A model generated the notes under the pieces. The model searched no databases. It saw only the letters and a program-made list of their open reading frames with translations, and was not told the DNA's origin. This document shows, in pieces, positions 7,829 to 16,838 of a DNA stretch of 64,000 nucleotides. The position numbers and the translations under genes are program-made. The stretch is from Algoriphagus terrigena DSM 22685 (GTDB lineage: Bacteria; Bacteroidota; Bacteroidia; Cytophagales; Cyclobacteriaceae), in contig NZ_AUBW01000010.1 in assembly GCF_000429445.1 (NCBI RefSeq), positions 62,001-126,000 of the forward strand, given 5' to 3'. How positions within the stretch are numbered: position 1 is the first letter of the stretch; every line of letters begins with the position of its first letter.

Positions 7829-9643
7829 TTAAAATCCGTACCCGGAATTGTCCAGGGTCCCTTGACTATTGGCGACGGCACTGGCTGGTATCGGGAAAAT
7901 ATAGCGCGCAACACCAGGCTTGGGACCGTTGTAGTAATTGTTCCAGTCCTTGGTGATCCAGTCAGCATAGGTCTTGGTCTCATCGTGCATACTGAGCAAG
8001 AACGAAACCTGAGTCCAGCTGTCATCCGGTGGAGCGACGACTTTCGTGTTTGGATTGAGGATGGTAAAGTCACCTTTCTCATCAAGCTTCCAGTACATGT
8101 AATCCGGCAGATCGCCGGTACCATTGTAAGCGTCGTCGGCCATTTTCTTCAGGCCTTCCACGGTTTCTTCCATCTTCTGCGAATAATTTCCCCAGCGAAT
8201 CAGCTCGTATTTACGGATCATCTCACCGCCAAATTCCCAAGCTCTTTCGTCTACAATTGCTTCAAAGAAGTCTTCCTTGCTTGCGGATACACCGGTGACG
8301 TAGGCATCCACTTTCTCCGCCCAAAGCCCCTCATCAAACGCTCTTCTTCTCACCCGCTTCAGATGTTCTTGCGCCGCTGGAGTAGGTCCGTTGAGTTCAT
8401 TTTCTGCCTCAGCAAACATCAGTAACACATCCGAATAGCGGAGCATCGGCCAGTTGATACCGGTGCCTTTGGCAGAGGATGCTCCCGGAGGATTCTCCAG
8501 GAAATGACGGCTCCACTTGCCCTGAGCAATATTGGTACTGCCGTTTACAAACACTTCTTCGAAACTTGAATTGACCTTGTACAGCGCGCACGTGACGTCA
8601 CGGCGCACATCCAGGGTATCGAAGGAGAAATAATATGTCGGCGGAATCGCCATGTAGTTGTTGCCGGAGCCAAAGGTGTGGGCCGAAGTTGGGCCACCTT
8701 CTACGGTGATACCGATGTTCCACGCCACGTCACCGTTACCCAGTGCAAAGGGAATCTCGAAAAGCACATCAGCGTTGACCGGCGAGATGAACTTGGACTG
8801 GTTGAGGAATACCTGACGGTAGTCTCTCGGCAGTTCGCGGTCTTTCAGCGCAATCAATTTTGCGGAATAGTCCCTGGCAATCTGATAGTAGTCCAGGTAA
8901 TCCGTAGCACGTGTCATGTTCAGATCCTCTTTGAGGAAATAGCCTGCGCGCTGCAACGAAAGACGCGCGATCATGCCCAGGGTGTACTCGCGGGTTACCT
9001 GCTCGATGCCGTAAGGTGTCTCATCAGCCCACATCATTTTCTCCTCGACCTCGATCATATCGTTGATCACCTCGGTAAGGATGAGATTGCGGTCCGCCTT
9101 TGGAAGGAGAAATTCCCCACCTGCCACCGGCGCAAAGTCCACAAAAGGCACATCTCCCCAGTAGAACGTCAGGATGCTGTACCAATAGGCTTTGATCGTG
9201 ACCGCCTCACCCAAGAGGTGATTCATCGTTCTGGCTTCAGCAGCATCTTCGGATTCGAGTTTTCCACTGGCTTTTAGCCCCTCAATGGATATGTTGGCGT
9301 CACGGATCGCCCGGTAGGCATACGTCCAGACGATCTCCAGATCGCGGTTGCTTTCCAGCGCATTGAGATCCCAGATCTGGTATCGATCCCCGGAGCTACT
9401 CCATCCGCTTTGGTGCTCGATGTCGGTATTTCCGGCAAAGTTGTTGGAAAGGCGGCTTCGGAAAGCATCCTGTCCAAAGTGGCTGTAGACTGCATTGACA
9501 CCTTTGCGCGCATCATCGACATTGGAGTAGATATATGCCGCGTCAAATGTGGAAAGCGACTCTGGCTCCAGGAAGTCGTTACAGGACACCGCCAGCATGG
9601 AGGCAGCCGCAACTAGTATTGATTTATATGAGTTTGATTTCAT
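7829..9643 (-). CDS. SusD/RagB family outer-membrane glycan-binding lipoprotein (pair 1)
   Basis: Surface lipoprotein that caps its SusC partner and captures oligosaccharide, here presumably a pectin fragment. The 604-residue protein has lipobox AVSC (Cys21) followed by NDFLEPES, the typical SusD mature start. The TPR-like N-terminal helices include the SusD hallmark EAVTIKAYWYSILTFYWGDVPF near residue 150 (compare RAxxYFxLVxxYGDVP), and the C-terminus has RVRRRAFDEGLW and IVDERAWEFGGEMIRKYELIRWG, both highly conserved in RagB/SusD. It starts 12 nt after SusC 1 and belongs to the same transcript. The ligand cannot be deduced from sequence beyond context. Confidence 0.93.
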   Translation of the reverse strand: MKSNSYKSILVAAASMLAVSCNDFLEPESLSTFDAAYIYSNVDDARKGVNAVYSHFGQDAFRSRLSNNFAGNTDIEHQSGWSSSGDRYQIWDLNALESNRDLEIVWTYAYRAIRDANISIEGLKASGKLESEDAAEARTMNHLLGEAVTIKAYWYSILTFYWGDVPFVDFAPVAGGEFLLPKADRNLILTEVINDMIEVEEKMMWADETPYGIEQVTREYTLGMIARLSLQRAGYFLKEDLNMTRATDYLDYYQIARDYSAKLIALKDRELPRDYRQVFLNQSKFISPVNADVLFEIPFALGNGDVAWNIGITVEGGPTSAHTFGSGNNYMAIPPTYYFSFDTLDVRRDVTCALYKVNSSFEEVFVNGSTNIAQGKWSRHFLENPPGASSAKGTGINWPMLRYSDVLLMFAEAENELNGPTPAAQEHLKRVRRRAFDEGLWAEKVDAYVTGVSASKEDFFEAIVDERAWEFGGEMIRKYELIRWGNYSQKMEETVEGLKKMADDAYNGTGDLPDYMYWKLDEKGDFTILNPNTKVVAPPDDSWTQVSFLLSMHDETKTYADWITKDWNNYYNGPKPGVARYIFPIPASAVANSQGTLDNSGYGF

Positions 9644-9655
9644 TTGTTCAGTTCC

Positions 9656-12600
9656 TTAGAATGTGACATTTAATCCTACCGTGTAAGAGCGGCTTCTTGG
9701 GAAAGAAGAATAATCCACTCCGGGAGTCAGGGACGCATAAGCGCTGCTTCGGGAAGTGCTCACCTCGGGGTCATAGCCGGAGTAGTCCGTCCAGATCGCC
9801 AGGTTGTTGCCTGTGCCGTAGATTCTAAACTGCGACAGTCCGATCTTTGAGATTAGATCCTTCGGCAAAGAATACCCCAGCGTGAGCACATTGAGTCGGA
9901 TAAAAGATCCATCCTCTACCGCCCAGTCGGAGATCACGGCGCCGGCGATGCCGAAGCTGTTGTGAGACCATTGGGTTTTACCCTCATTCAGCTCATTCAG
10001 TTGTTGCAAGTCGGTCACTACCTCACCCGGAGTTCCGGTATAGCTGCCATCGACATCGATGTAGGTGAAGCGATTGTCAGAGCTCATCGTAGTCAGCAAG
10101 TTGCCATAGGTCACTCTTCGGAATTGATTGTACTGGATCTTTCCGGTGTTGTACACGTCGTTGCCAAACTGGTAATTGAAGAACACCTGCGCGTCAAATC
10201 CCTTGAATTGCGCATTTACACCGAAGCCCCCCTGATTTTTAGGAAGGGCATTGCCGATCACTTTTCTGTCTTCTGCATTGATGACACCGTCTTCGTTCAG
10301 GTCTTTCAGCTTCCAGTATCCCGGACGGATGTTGGTGTTTCCAACTGCTGCACCGGAGTTTGGCACTCCTTCTTTCAACTCATAGGTACCAGTGGCGGCA
10401 TTGTAAGATTGAAAGTCATCCGTAGTGTAAAATCCGTCTGACACATAGCCGTAAATGTCACCCAACTTACCTCCTACCTGCAGGTAGTAGTCATTGATGT
10501 TGTTTAGATCCGTGCTTGCCCAGTTGGACTGAAAAAAGCGGTCGTTGGTTCCGTCAAGCTCTTCAATCTTGGCCACGTTGATACCGGTGTTGAAGTTGAT
10601 CGAGAGCGAGAAATCGCCCTTGTCGATCAGATAGGCCTGTAGGCCCAGCTCCACCCCTTTGTTGGAAGTGCTGCCGATGTTGTCCCATTGCGTGCTAAAT
10701 CCGGTGTTGGCCGGGATCGCAGACTGGAGCAAAAGGTCGCGGGTGGTGTTGTAGTAGGCATCAAAGCTACCGGAGAGTTTGGCTTTCCAGAAGGTAAAGT
10801 CCAAGCCGATGTTTCTGTTTACCGTGGTTTCCCACACCAAGTTTGGATTGTAAAGCACCGAGCTGCTTGGGGTATAGTAGACGTTGTCTACGTTGCCAAA
10901 GCCTGGACCTCGGAGCGTGGATCCCTGGAACAGGAACTGGGTTGCAGAAGCATCGATTCGGTCGTTGCCGGTTTCGCCGATACTTGCGCGGAGCTTCAGC
11001 TCGTCAATAAAACTGGAGCTTTGCAGGAAGTTCTCCTCCGAAATCTTCCATCCCACCGCAATAGCCGGGAAGATACCCACGCGGTTTTCTTCGGAAAATT
11101 TCGACGACGCATCTGATCTCACCGTGGCGGTGATCAGGTAGCGGTCTTTGAACTGATAATTGGCTCTACCAAAGAGAGAGAACCGATTGATGTCGGTCTC
11201 TTCCAACGTTTCGAAGCGATCCACACGTCCAAAGGTCATGTTGGCAAAAAGCTCCTCAGGAGTGATCGATGCCCGGAAATCTTCCGATCGTACCATCTGA
11301 TAATCTCCGCCGGAGGAATAAACTTCCTGTCCGACGAGGAAATCTAGCGCGTGGTCTTCGCCAAGTCCTTCGACCTTCCAAGTGATACTGTTTAACCAGC
11401 GGAAGTTATCCGAGTTTCTATCGGTCTTCACTCCGACAGGCAAGCTTCCGCCGTTGTTGAAGGATTCTCCTGTCAACGGACCATAGAATCGCAATTCCTC
11501 GCGAAACGTCTGGGAAGTATTAAACGTCGACTTGAAGTCCAATCCTTTGCGGATTTTCCAAGTCAATCCGACATTGAACACGTAGTCGTTGTCGGTTCTT
11601 TTTCTCCAATCCTGCTTAGCCAGCTCCACTGGGCTGACCAAACTCAAGAGGAAGGATTGAAAATCATCCTCCGAATTCACCTGCGTGAAGTCGATGTCCA
11701 GTTCATCCGCAATCCCATTGGTCGGACGGGTTTGGACCGCGTCTTTGATATTAATCTGGGCGTTGCCTGAGGTGCCTGCACCGTCCACGATGGTTTTGGT
11801 GATTCTCGCTCCGGCATCGAAGCTCAGGTTTTTAGAGATCTCCTGATTCAACTTGAAGTTGATCACATTACGTTCGTAGGCTGAATTGAGCATCAAGCCC
11901 TCATCCGAGTTGTTGGTGAGCGAAAGCATGATCTTCGTCTTGTCCGTACCGCCGGACACCGACAGGTTGTGATATTGAGAAAACTTGGAATCACCGAAAA
12001 GCTCGTCTTGCCAGTCAGTGGATGGCTTTTGCTTGTAAAGCTCCAAGTCATCGTACACGCCAAAATAACGTTCGAAATTTCTCACATCCGATTCAGAGCG
12101 CAGTTTGGCGTACTCATAGTTTGCCATCACATACTCATAGGCGTCCAACACCTCGTATTTCCTGTCCTTGGGAAGGCTTTTGAACTGGAAAAAGTTATTG
12201 TAAGACACTGCTACACGTCCGGCTACCGGCATCTTGGTCGTCACGACGATTACGCCGTTCGAAGCCTGCGCACCATAGATAGCGGTCGCTGCTGCATCTT
12301 TCAAGACTGAGATACTCTCGATATCCGTTGGGGGAATGTCGCGGATACTGCTAACGATAAATCCATCCACTACGTACAGCGGAGCATTATCCTGGGTGAT
12401 AGATCCTCCACCACGTACCCGGATCACGACCTCAGCATCCGGCGAACCGTCGGTAGTCATGACGTTGACACCCGGTAGACGGCCTGTGATCGCAGCCGCG
12501 GCACTGGCCACCGGGATCTTGGCGAGCTCACGGCCTGACATGGAAGCCACAGACCCGGTCAGATCTGTCCGCTTCACTGTGCCGTATCCGAAATCTACCA

Positions 12601-12925
12601 CCTCGACTGTCTCCAGATTGGAAAAATCCAGCATCAGCTCGACGTCGATCTTTGTCCTTCCAGCCACCGGAATTTCCTGGGTCACCATTCCGATCATGGA
12701 ATAGACCAAGGTTCCGTTAGCATCACTGATCGACAGGGTATAGCTTCCGTCGATGTCGGTCACCGTGCCGACTGTGGTTCCTTTGAGCAAAACGTATGCA
12801 CCTGGCAATACTTCGCCCTCTTCACTGGTCACTACTCCGGAGACTTTCAGCTGCTGAGCATCCGCCCAACCTACCGAAATCCCCATGAAGAGCAGGAGCC
12901 CCAAAATGAGTTTGGTAAAATTCAT
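9656..12925 (-). CDS. SusC/RagA family TonB-dependent outer-membrane transporter (pair 1)
   Basis: TonB-dependent importer for oligosaccharides, 1089 residues. A signal peptide (1-24, ending DAQ) is followed by a carboxypeptidase-regulatory-like domain (about 27-110: VSGVVTSEEGEVLPGAYVLLKGTTVGTVTDIDGSYTL, given here as a range), the SusC hallmark DFGYGTVKRTDLTGSV, the plug (IRVRGGGSITQDNAPLYVVDG, about 168-188) and a 22-strand-type barrel ending in the aromatic C-terminus LNVTF. The hallmark deviates slightly from the usual VVVGYGT, reading VVDFGYGT. A 380 bp gap with two LacI-type palindromes precedes it, so it starts its own transcription unit. Confidence 0.94.
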   Translation of the reverse strand: MNFTKLILGLLLFMGISVGWADAQQLKVSGVVTSEEGEVLPGAYVLLKGTTVGTVTDIDGSYTLSISDANGTLVYSMIGMVTQEIPVAGRTKIDVELMLDFSNLETVEVVDFGYGTVKRTDLTGSVASMSGRELAKIPVASAAAAITGRLPGVNVMTTDGSPDAEVVIRVRGGGSITQDNAPLYVVDGFIVSSIRDIPPTDIESISVLKDAAATAIYGAQASNGVIVVTTKMPVAGRVAVSYNNFFQFKSLPKDRKYEVLDAYEYVMANYEYAKLRSESDVRNFERYFGVYDDLELYKQKPSTDWQDELFGDSKFSQYHNLSVSGGTDKTKIMLSLTNNSDEGLMLNSAYERNVINFKLNQEISKNLSFDAGARITKTIVDGAGTSGNAQINIKDAVQTRPTNGIADELDIDFTQVNSEDDFQSFLLSLVSPVELAKQDWRKRTDNDYVFNVGLTWKIRKGLDFKSTFNTSQTFREELRFYGPLTGESFNNGGSLPVGVKTDRNSDNFRWLNSITWKVEGLGEDHALDFLVGQEVYSSGGDYQMVRSEDFRASITPEELFANMTFGRVDRFETLEETDINRFSLFGRANYQFKDRYLITATVRSDASSKFSEENRVGIFPAIAVGWKISEENFLQSSSFIDELKLRASIGETGNDRIDASATQFLFQGSTLRGPGFGNVDNVYYTPSSSVLYNPNLVWETTVNRNIGLDFTFWKAKLSGSFDAYYNTTRDLLLQSAIPANTGFSTQWDNIGSTSNKGVELGLQAYLIDKGDFSLSINFNTGINVAKIEELDGTNDRFFQSNWASTDLNNINDYYLQVGGKLGDIYGYVSDGFYTTDDFQSYNAATGTYELKEGVPNSGAAVGNTNIRPGYWKLKDLNEDGVINAEDRKVIGNALPKNQGGFGVNAQFKGFDAQVFFNYQFGNDVYNTGKIQYNQFRRVTYGNLLTTMSSDNRFTYIDVDGSYTGTPGEVVTDLQQLNELNEGKTQWSHNSFGIAGAVISDWAVEDGSFIRLNVLTLGYSLPKDLISKIGLSQFRIYGTGNNLAIWTDYSGYDPEVSTSRSSAYASLTPGVDYSSFPRSRSYTVGLNVTF

Positions 12926-13110
12926 TGCAAATTGATAAGGGTTATAGTTATTAATTGATTTTAAAAGCGAAGGAAGTCCGCATCGGACACTGGCTGTACG
13001 GATCAGGCGGAGGATCCACGTACCTCAGGGTATGAGTTTGCTTTACTGACATTGCATTTTGGGTTTAAAGTTTAATCACTGCCAAATCAAAAAATGAAAC
13101 CGGGATTTAG

Positions 13111-13122
13111 GCAATCGATTGC
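13111..13122. promoter_or_regulatory. LacI-type operator, perfect palindrome, 186 nt before SusC 1
   Basis: GCAATCGATTGC is self-complementary over all 12 bases with the central CG step typical of LacI/GalR/PurR operators. The same 12-mer recurs inside the start of susC 2 (27956-27967), and variants flank kduI and the DUF4861 gene. Confidence 0.7.
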
Positions 13123-13274
13123 ATGATACGAATTTCGAATTGAACCACAAACCAATTCAACTTTTTTTACACCAAGTAGCTCAAAAAAAGGATAAGAGTC
13201 AGATTTGGAAGATAGAACAGACAAAAATCCTCCTAGCGTGGCAAGCCTTCATTCTGTTCATGTCTTTATTATGA

Positions 13275-13286
13275 ACAATCGATTAC
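13275..13286. promoter_or_regulatory. LacI-type operator variant just after the esterase fusion stop
   Basis: ACAATCGATTAC shares the AATCGATT core of the perfect site at 13111 and has the same right-hand TAC ending as the kduI site. It lies 19 nt beyond the stop codon of the fusion gene and about 350 nt before SusC 1, a likely auxiliary site. Confidence 0.55.
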
Positions 13287-13305
13287 ATCTTATTGTATAG
13301 AAAAA

Positions 13306-15195
13306 TCAGAATACCTCGCCTAGAAATTCAGCGATTAGCTGAGCAGTGGGTTCGAACCAAGGCTCATATAACCAAAACGGATGTGGGCTGTCCGGAAAGG
13401 TGTGAATCCGGTGTTTCACCCCCGCATCGCCAAGCTTCTTGACCAACTCATCCCGACCGGCGTGGAACCTCGGATATTGACTGTTGATAAACAGCATGGG
13501 AATCAAATCAGGCTCCGCCAAATAAGCCGGAGAAGCCTCATCCCAGATCTCGGGGATTTGCTCATAATATCCTCCCAGCCACTCGGCCGCTACTTTTCCT
13601 TCCGCAGATTCAGGATGGTGAAAAGCCAAAATCCCGTCGATATTGATGATCGCCTGTACTTTAGTGCTTGCCAATAGCTCGCTTTCTCCTTCATGGATCG
13701 GCAAATCCGAAAGTCCAACCAAGCTCACCAATTGAGCCCCGGACGAACTGCCGGAAACAGCTATCCGACTGCTGTCCAACCCATAGCGTTCGGCATTCAT
13801 CTTCATCCATCGGATTGCTTCCTTGACATCCTGCACTGCCGCCGGATACTGGGCTTCGGGTGAAAGACGGTACTCCACCGGCACCGCCACAAAACCCAAC
13901 TCAGCAAGTCGGATCGCCAAGGATCGCTGGAGGATCTTGTCGCCAGATCTCCAGCCGCCGCCGTGAACCAAGAGAATTGTCGGGAGAGATTTCTCGGATG
14001 ATTTGGGTTTAAAAACATCCAGCCTCAGCTCGCGTGAGCCCACAGATTTGTAGGGCACATCTTCAAAAACTTCCAGGGCATCACCTGCCACCAACCGTAC
14101 GGGCTGGATCTGAGGGAAAGATTTGACGTCCTTCTTGAATGAGTCGTCCAAGTTGAAGGAATTGTCTTTTTCATAACCAAACCACCGGTTTCCATAGAAA
14201 TCGGCATCCCGTCCGAGCCCTCCCAGCACGGCAGGTTTTTTATACTTCTCCAAGTCTCCTGACTTCAATTGATGCGACCAAGAAACCCGTGCGGCTGGAT
14301 TTGCACCGGGGCCGCTACTGTTCGATTCAGCATAGAAAGATCCGGTCTCCGCAGCCTCTCTGCTCCAGTTGTGCCAGCCCTCAGCCAGAATGTGTGGTCC
14401 CATCTCGGTATTGATGAAAACCGTCTTTGCGTAATCCCTCCACGGCCTACCGAGGTAGACTTTGCTCACGTCTTCCGCCGCGGTCAAGGTACAGTTCATG
14501 AAGACATAACCGTGATCGGCCCACTGGGGTGTGGATGCAGCCGTGATATAAGAATCGGCGAGGGAATGGATCGTGCAATTCTCGAAGTAAGCCGTCGCCG
14601 AACCGAAGATAAAGTCGGTCGTACCCTCGATATAGCAGTTTTTGTAGAGCTGTCTCGACCCTTCCCCCGATGCAAACATGGTGTCTTGATTGCCGAGAAA
14701 GCGGCAATTTTCGAACACCAAGCGGTCACCTTCGGCGTGCAATGCAACTGCCTGACCTACTGGCCCGGCTGTGTTTTGGATGGTGAGATTTTTGAAGATC
14801 AGATCACTTCCCAAGACCTTCAGCGTGTGGGTTTCGAAAGTTCCCATGTTGTCCTTCGAGGCAAAATCCCCAAAAGAAATGACGGTCGTCTCGGGACTTT
14901 CACCCTCAAAAGTCACATGGGTCAGCGTGCCGTCAATGGCAACTTTTTCCTCATACAAACCGGCTTTGATAAAGACCTTGATCGGTTTGGGCAGATAAAC
15001 CCGAATGGCTGTAACCGCCTCGGAAATCGTCTTGAAATGCCCGCTTCCGTCCTGAGCGACGACGATGTCGTGTTCGATCTTGCCCTTGAGCCCCTCTGCA
15101 TCGAGCGGCTTTATTTCGTTTTGCTGCGGAAAAGCAAATCCTGCCCAGAGACTCAGAAGGATTGCTAAAAACGCTTTTCGGATCGCAGACTTCAT
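13306..15195 (-). CDS. Bifunctional pectin methylesterase (CE8) - alpha/beta-hydrolase esterase fusion
   Basis: Two esterases in one 629-residue secreted protein. After a signal peptide (1-24, ending FPQ), residues about 42-320 are a CE8 pectin methylesterase beta-helix with Gln148 (GPVGQAV), Gln170-Asp171 (LGNQDT), Asp194 (GTTDFIFG) and Arg250/Trp252 (YLGRPWRDY), all the expected active-site residues. After a linker, residues about 372-629 are a BD-FAE/carboxylesterase-type hydrolase with oxyanion motif HGGGW (411-415), nucleophile Ser484 in GSSSG and His605 in DSPHPFW; the acid residue is not obvious. The second domain may remove acetyl groups from galacturonan, allowing de-methylation and de-acetylation together. 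The ATG overlaps the stop of the CE12 gene upstream by 4 nt. It ends the enzyme operon. Confidence 0.88.
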   Translation of the reverse strand: MKSAIRKAFLAILLSLWAGFAFPQQNEIKPLDAEGLKGKIEHDIVVAQDGSGHFKTISEAVTAIRVYLPKPIKVFIKAGLYEEKVAIDGTLTHVTFEGESPETTVISFGDFASKDNMGTFETHTLKVLGSDLIFKNLTIQNTAGPVGQAVALHAEGDRLVFENCRFLGNQDTMFASGEGSRQLYKNCYIEGTTDFIFGSATAYFENCTIHSLADSYITAASTPQWADHGYVFMNCTLTAAEDVSKVYLGRPWRDYAKTVFINTEMGPHILAEGWHNWSREAAETGSFYAESNSSGPGANPAARVSWSHQLKSGDLEKYKKPAVLGGLGRDADFYGNRWFGYEKDNSFNLDDSFKKDVKSFPQIQPVRLVAGDALEVFEDVPYKSVGSRELRLDVFKPKSSEKSLPTILLVHGGGWRSGDKILQRSLAIRLAELGFVAVPVEYRLSPEAQYPAAVQDVKEAIRWMKMNAERYGLDSSRIAVSGSSSGAQLVSLVGLSDLPIHEGESELLASTKVQAIINIDGILAFHHPESAEGKVAAEWLGGYYEQIPEIWDEASPAYLAEPDLIPMLFINSQYPRFHAGRDELVKKLGDAGVKHRIHTFPDSPHPFWLYEPWFEPTAQLIAEFLGEVF

Positions 15196-16034
15196 TTTTT
15201 GCTTTCGGCTAAGTTCTGTTCAAGTAGTCCTCTCATCACAAGCTTGGCTACTTCCTTGGCTCCTTCGGTCACGAAGTGCGTGTTGTCTTCCTTCCCATCC
15301 GGATAGTTCGGGTACTGCCCCGGCTTCATATTCATGAAATAATTAGCGGTGACATACTCTTCCCCTTTCTCTTCGAAAAATTCCATGGATCGCATCGTCA
15401 GGTCGATCATCGCGACCTCCAGTTCTTCGGATACTTCCACAGCTGCGGTGTAGTAGTCCCCGTGTAGATTTTCCAGTCGACCGTCTTTCCACGGCTCGTT
15501 TCTTGAGACCGGCGTAATCACGATCGGGATCGCTCCCTTTTCCCGGGTTTGGTTGACATAAAGGCGGATGAATTCCTTGTACGCCGCCGGAGTCACATAG
15601 CGCAGAGGCCGCTCCAAGGTTGCGTCATTGTGCCCAAACTGGATCATCACCAGATCTCCGGCCTGCAGGTCGTTATACACTTTTGCCCATCTTCCCTCTT
15701 CGAAAAACGAACGGGTACTACGTCCACCGATGGCTCGGTTGTCGACCAACACCGAATCGGTTTTGATCAACGTCCCTAGAGAAGCGATAGTCTCTGCATC
15801 AAACAACTCCTGAAAATACTGCCCCCAACCAGACAGCGGGTAAATCGAGGTCTTGTAGTCCTCCCGGTACTTGTCGTAGTCCATCATCGTGGAGTCGCCG
15901 ATGAGGTAGATCTTGGTGACTTTTTGGGGAAAAACAAAGGACATCAGGCCTGCTGAAAGCAGCGTTAACGCCGCAAAAATCAGGATGCTGTTTCGGGTAG
16001 TTTTCATGGAGAATGGCCTTACTAATACACTCAT
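15192..16034 (-). CDS. Rhamnogalacturonan acetylesterase-like SGNH hydrolase (CE12), copy 1 of 3
   Basis: Removes acetyl groups from rhamnogalacturonan or galacturonan. SGNH blocks: GDSTM with the nucleophile Ser, IGGRSTRSF (Gly block), IQFGHNDA (Asn block) and DNTHFVTEG (Asp/His pair). Length is 280 residues from the ATG at 16034, which overlaps the previous stop as ATGA; a second ATG at 16007 would give a cleaner signal peptide (MKTTRNSILIFAALTLL) and 271 residues, and may be the one used. It is close in sequence and motif spacing to the next upstream gene (shared SVLVDNRA/SVLVDDRA, GGRSTR, FFEEGRWA, NQTREKGA), so the two are a recent duplication. It is coupled to the downstream fusion by another 4 nt overlap. 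Confidence 0.88.
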   Translation of the reverse strand: MSVLVRPFSMKTTRNSILIFAALTLLSAGLMSFVFPQKVTKIYLIGDSTMMDYDKYREDYKTSIYPLSGWGQYFQELFDAETIASLGTLIKTDSVLVDNRAIGGRSTRSFFEEGRWAKVYNDLQAGDLVMIQFGHNDATLERPLRYVTPAAYKEFIRLYVNQTREKGAIPIVITPVSRNEPWKDGRLENLHGDYYTAAVEVSEELEVAMIDLTMRSMEFFEEKGEEYVTANYFMNMKPGQYPNYPDGKEDNTHFVTEGAKEVAKLVMRGLLEQNLAESKK

Positions 16035-16828
16035 TTCAAATCCAGCATTCCTTCCAGCACCAATTGGGCCACAGCTTTTGCTCCTGCAGGCTGAAAATGA
16101 GTGTTGTCCTTGCTTCCATCTGGGTAATTCGGATACGCGCCCGGTTCGAAATTCATGAAATAATGGGCTGTGACATACTCTTGCCCTTTTTCTGAGAAAA
16201 AATCCATCGACCGCTGGTTCAAATCTATCATCAAAGCACCCAACTCTGCAGCGACTTCCTTAGCTGCCGCGTCGTATTCGCCATGCACATTTTCCAAACG
16301 ACCCTCCTTCCACGGGTAATTCCGGGCCACCGGAGTCAGCACAATCGGCGTTGCGCCCTTCTCACGGGTTTGATTGACAAAAAGCCGGATGTACTCCTTG
16401 TATCCCTCCGTGGCCACGTAGCGCTCGGTCTTTTCCTTCGCCGCGTCATTGTGTCCAAACTGCATCAACACCACGTCTCCGGGCTCAAGATCTTGGTAGA
16501 CAGCCGCCCATCTTCCTTCTTCGAAGAAAGTCCGCGTGCTGCGACCTCCACGGGCGCGATCATCCACCAAGACCGAGTCTGTTTGGATCAGATGAGAAAG
16601 AGACACAAGGGTTTTCGCATCGAAACGCTCCTGAAAAACCTGTCCCCAACCCATCAGCGGGTAGCGCTTGTTCATATAATCCTCCCCCTCATACGTGGAA
16701 TAATCCGCCATCGTGGAGTCGCCGATCAGGTAAATGGTGGTGACATCCTTCCGGGAAATAAACGCCGACGTGACCAGCAGCAGCGCGGTCAACAATAAGT
16801 TGAATCTGTTTTTTCGCAAGAAATTCAT
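16031..16828 (-). CDS. Rhamnogalacturonan acetylesterase-like SGNH hydrolase (CE12), copy 2 of 3
   Basis: A 265-residue esterase with an N-terminal signal or anchor (LLLTALLLVTSAF), then the SGNH set: LIGDSTMADYS, ARGGRSTRTFFEEGRW, LMQFGHNDAAK and DNTHFQPAGAKAV. It closely matches copy 1 along its length and differs more from copy 3, which lacks the SVLVDDRA segment. The stop codon overlaps the copy 1 start by 4 nt; the start is 10 nt past copy 3. The duplicates may split acetyl positions (O-2 versus O-3) or polymer size, which is inference. Confidence 0.88.
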   Translation of the reverse strand: MNFLRKNRFNLLLTALLLVTSAFISRKDVTTIYLIGDSTMADYSTYEGEDYMNKRYPLMGWGQVFQERFDAKTLVSLSHLIQTDSVLVDDRARGGRSTRTFFEEGRWAAVYQDLEPGDVVLMQFGHNDAAKEKTERYVATEGYKEYIRLFVNQTREKGATPIVLTPVARNYPWKEGRLENVHGEYDAAAKEVAAELGALMIDLNQRSMDFFSEKGQEYVTAHYFMNFEPGAYPNYPDGSKDNTHFQPAGAKAVAQLVLEGMLDLK

Positions 16829-16838
16829 CAGATAAGGC

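Larger units (their letters stand above)
12926..13305. promoter_or_regulatory. 380 bp regulatory gap before SusC 1 with two operator palindromes
   Basis: No gene fits here. The region lies between the stop of the esterase fusion and the SusC 1 ATG, both on the minus strand. It contains a perfect palindrome at 13111-13122 and a near-copy at 13275-13286, about 164 bp apart centre to centre, a spacing compatible with DNA looping by a tetrameric LacI-family protein. The stretch around 13050-13110 is AT-rich on the side of SusC 1 and probably holds the promoter; no clean TAnnTTTG box was found. Confidence 0.6.

Noticed and set aside
14269..15168. 299-codon plus-strand frame opposite the esterase fusion
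   Set aside because: Antisense to a gene with complete CE8 and alpha/beta-hydrolase active sites; no recognisable protein.
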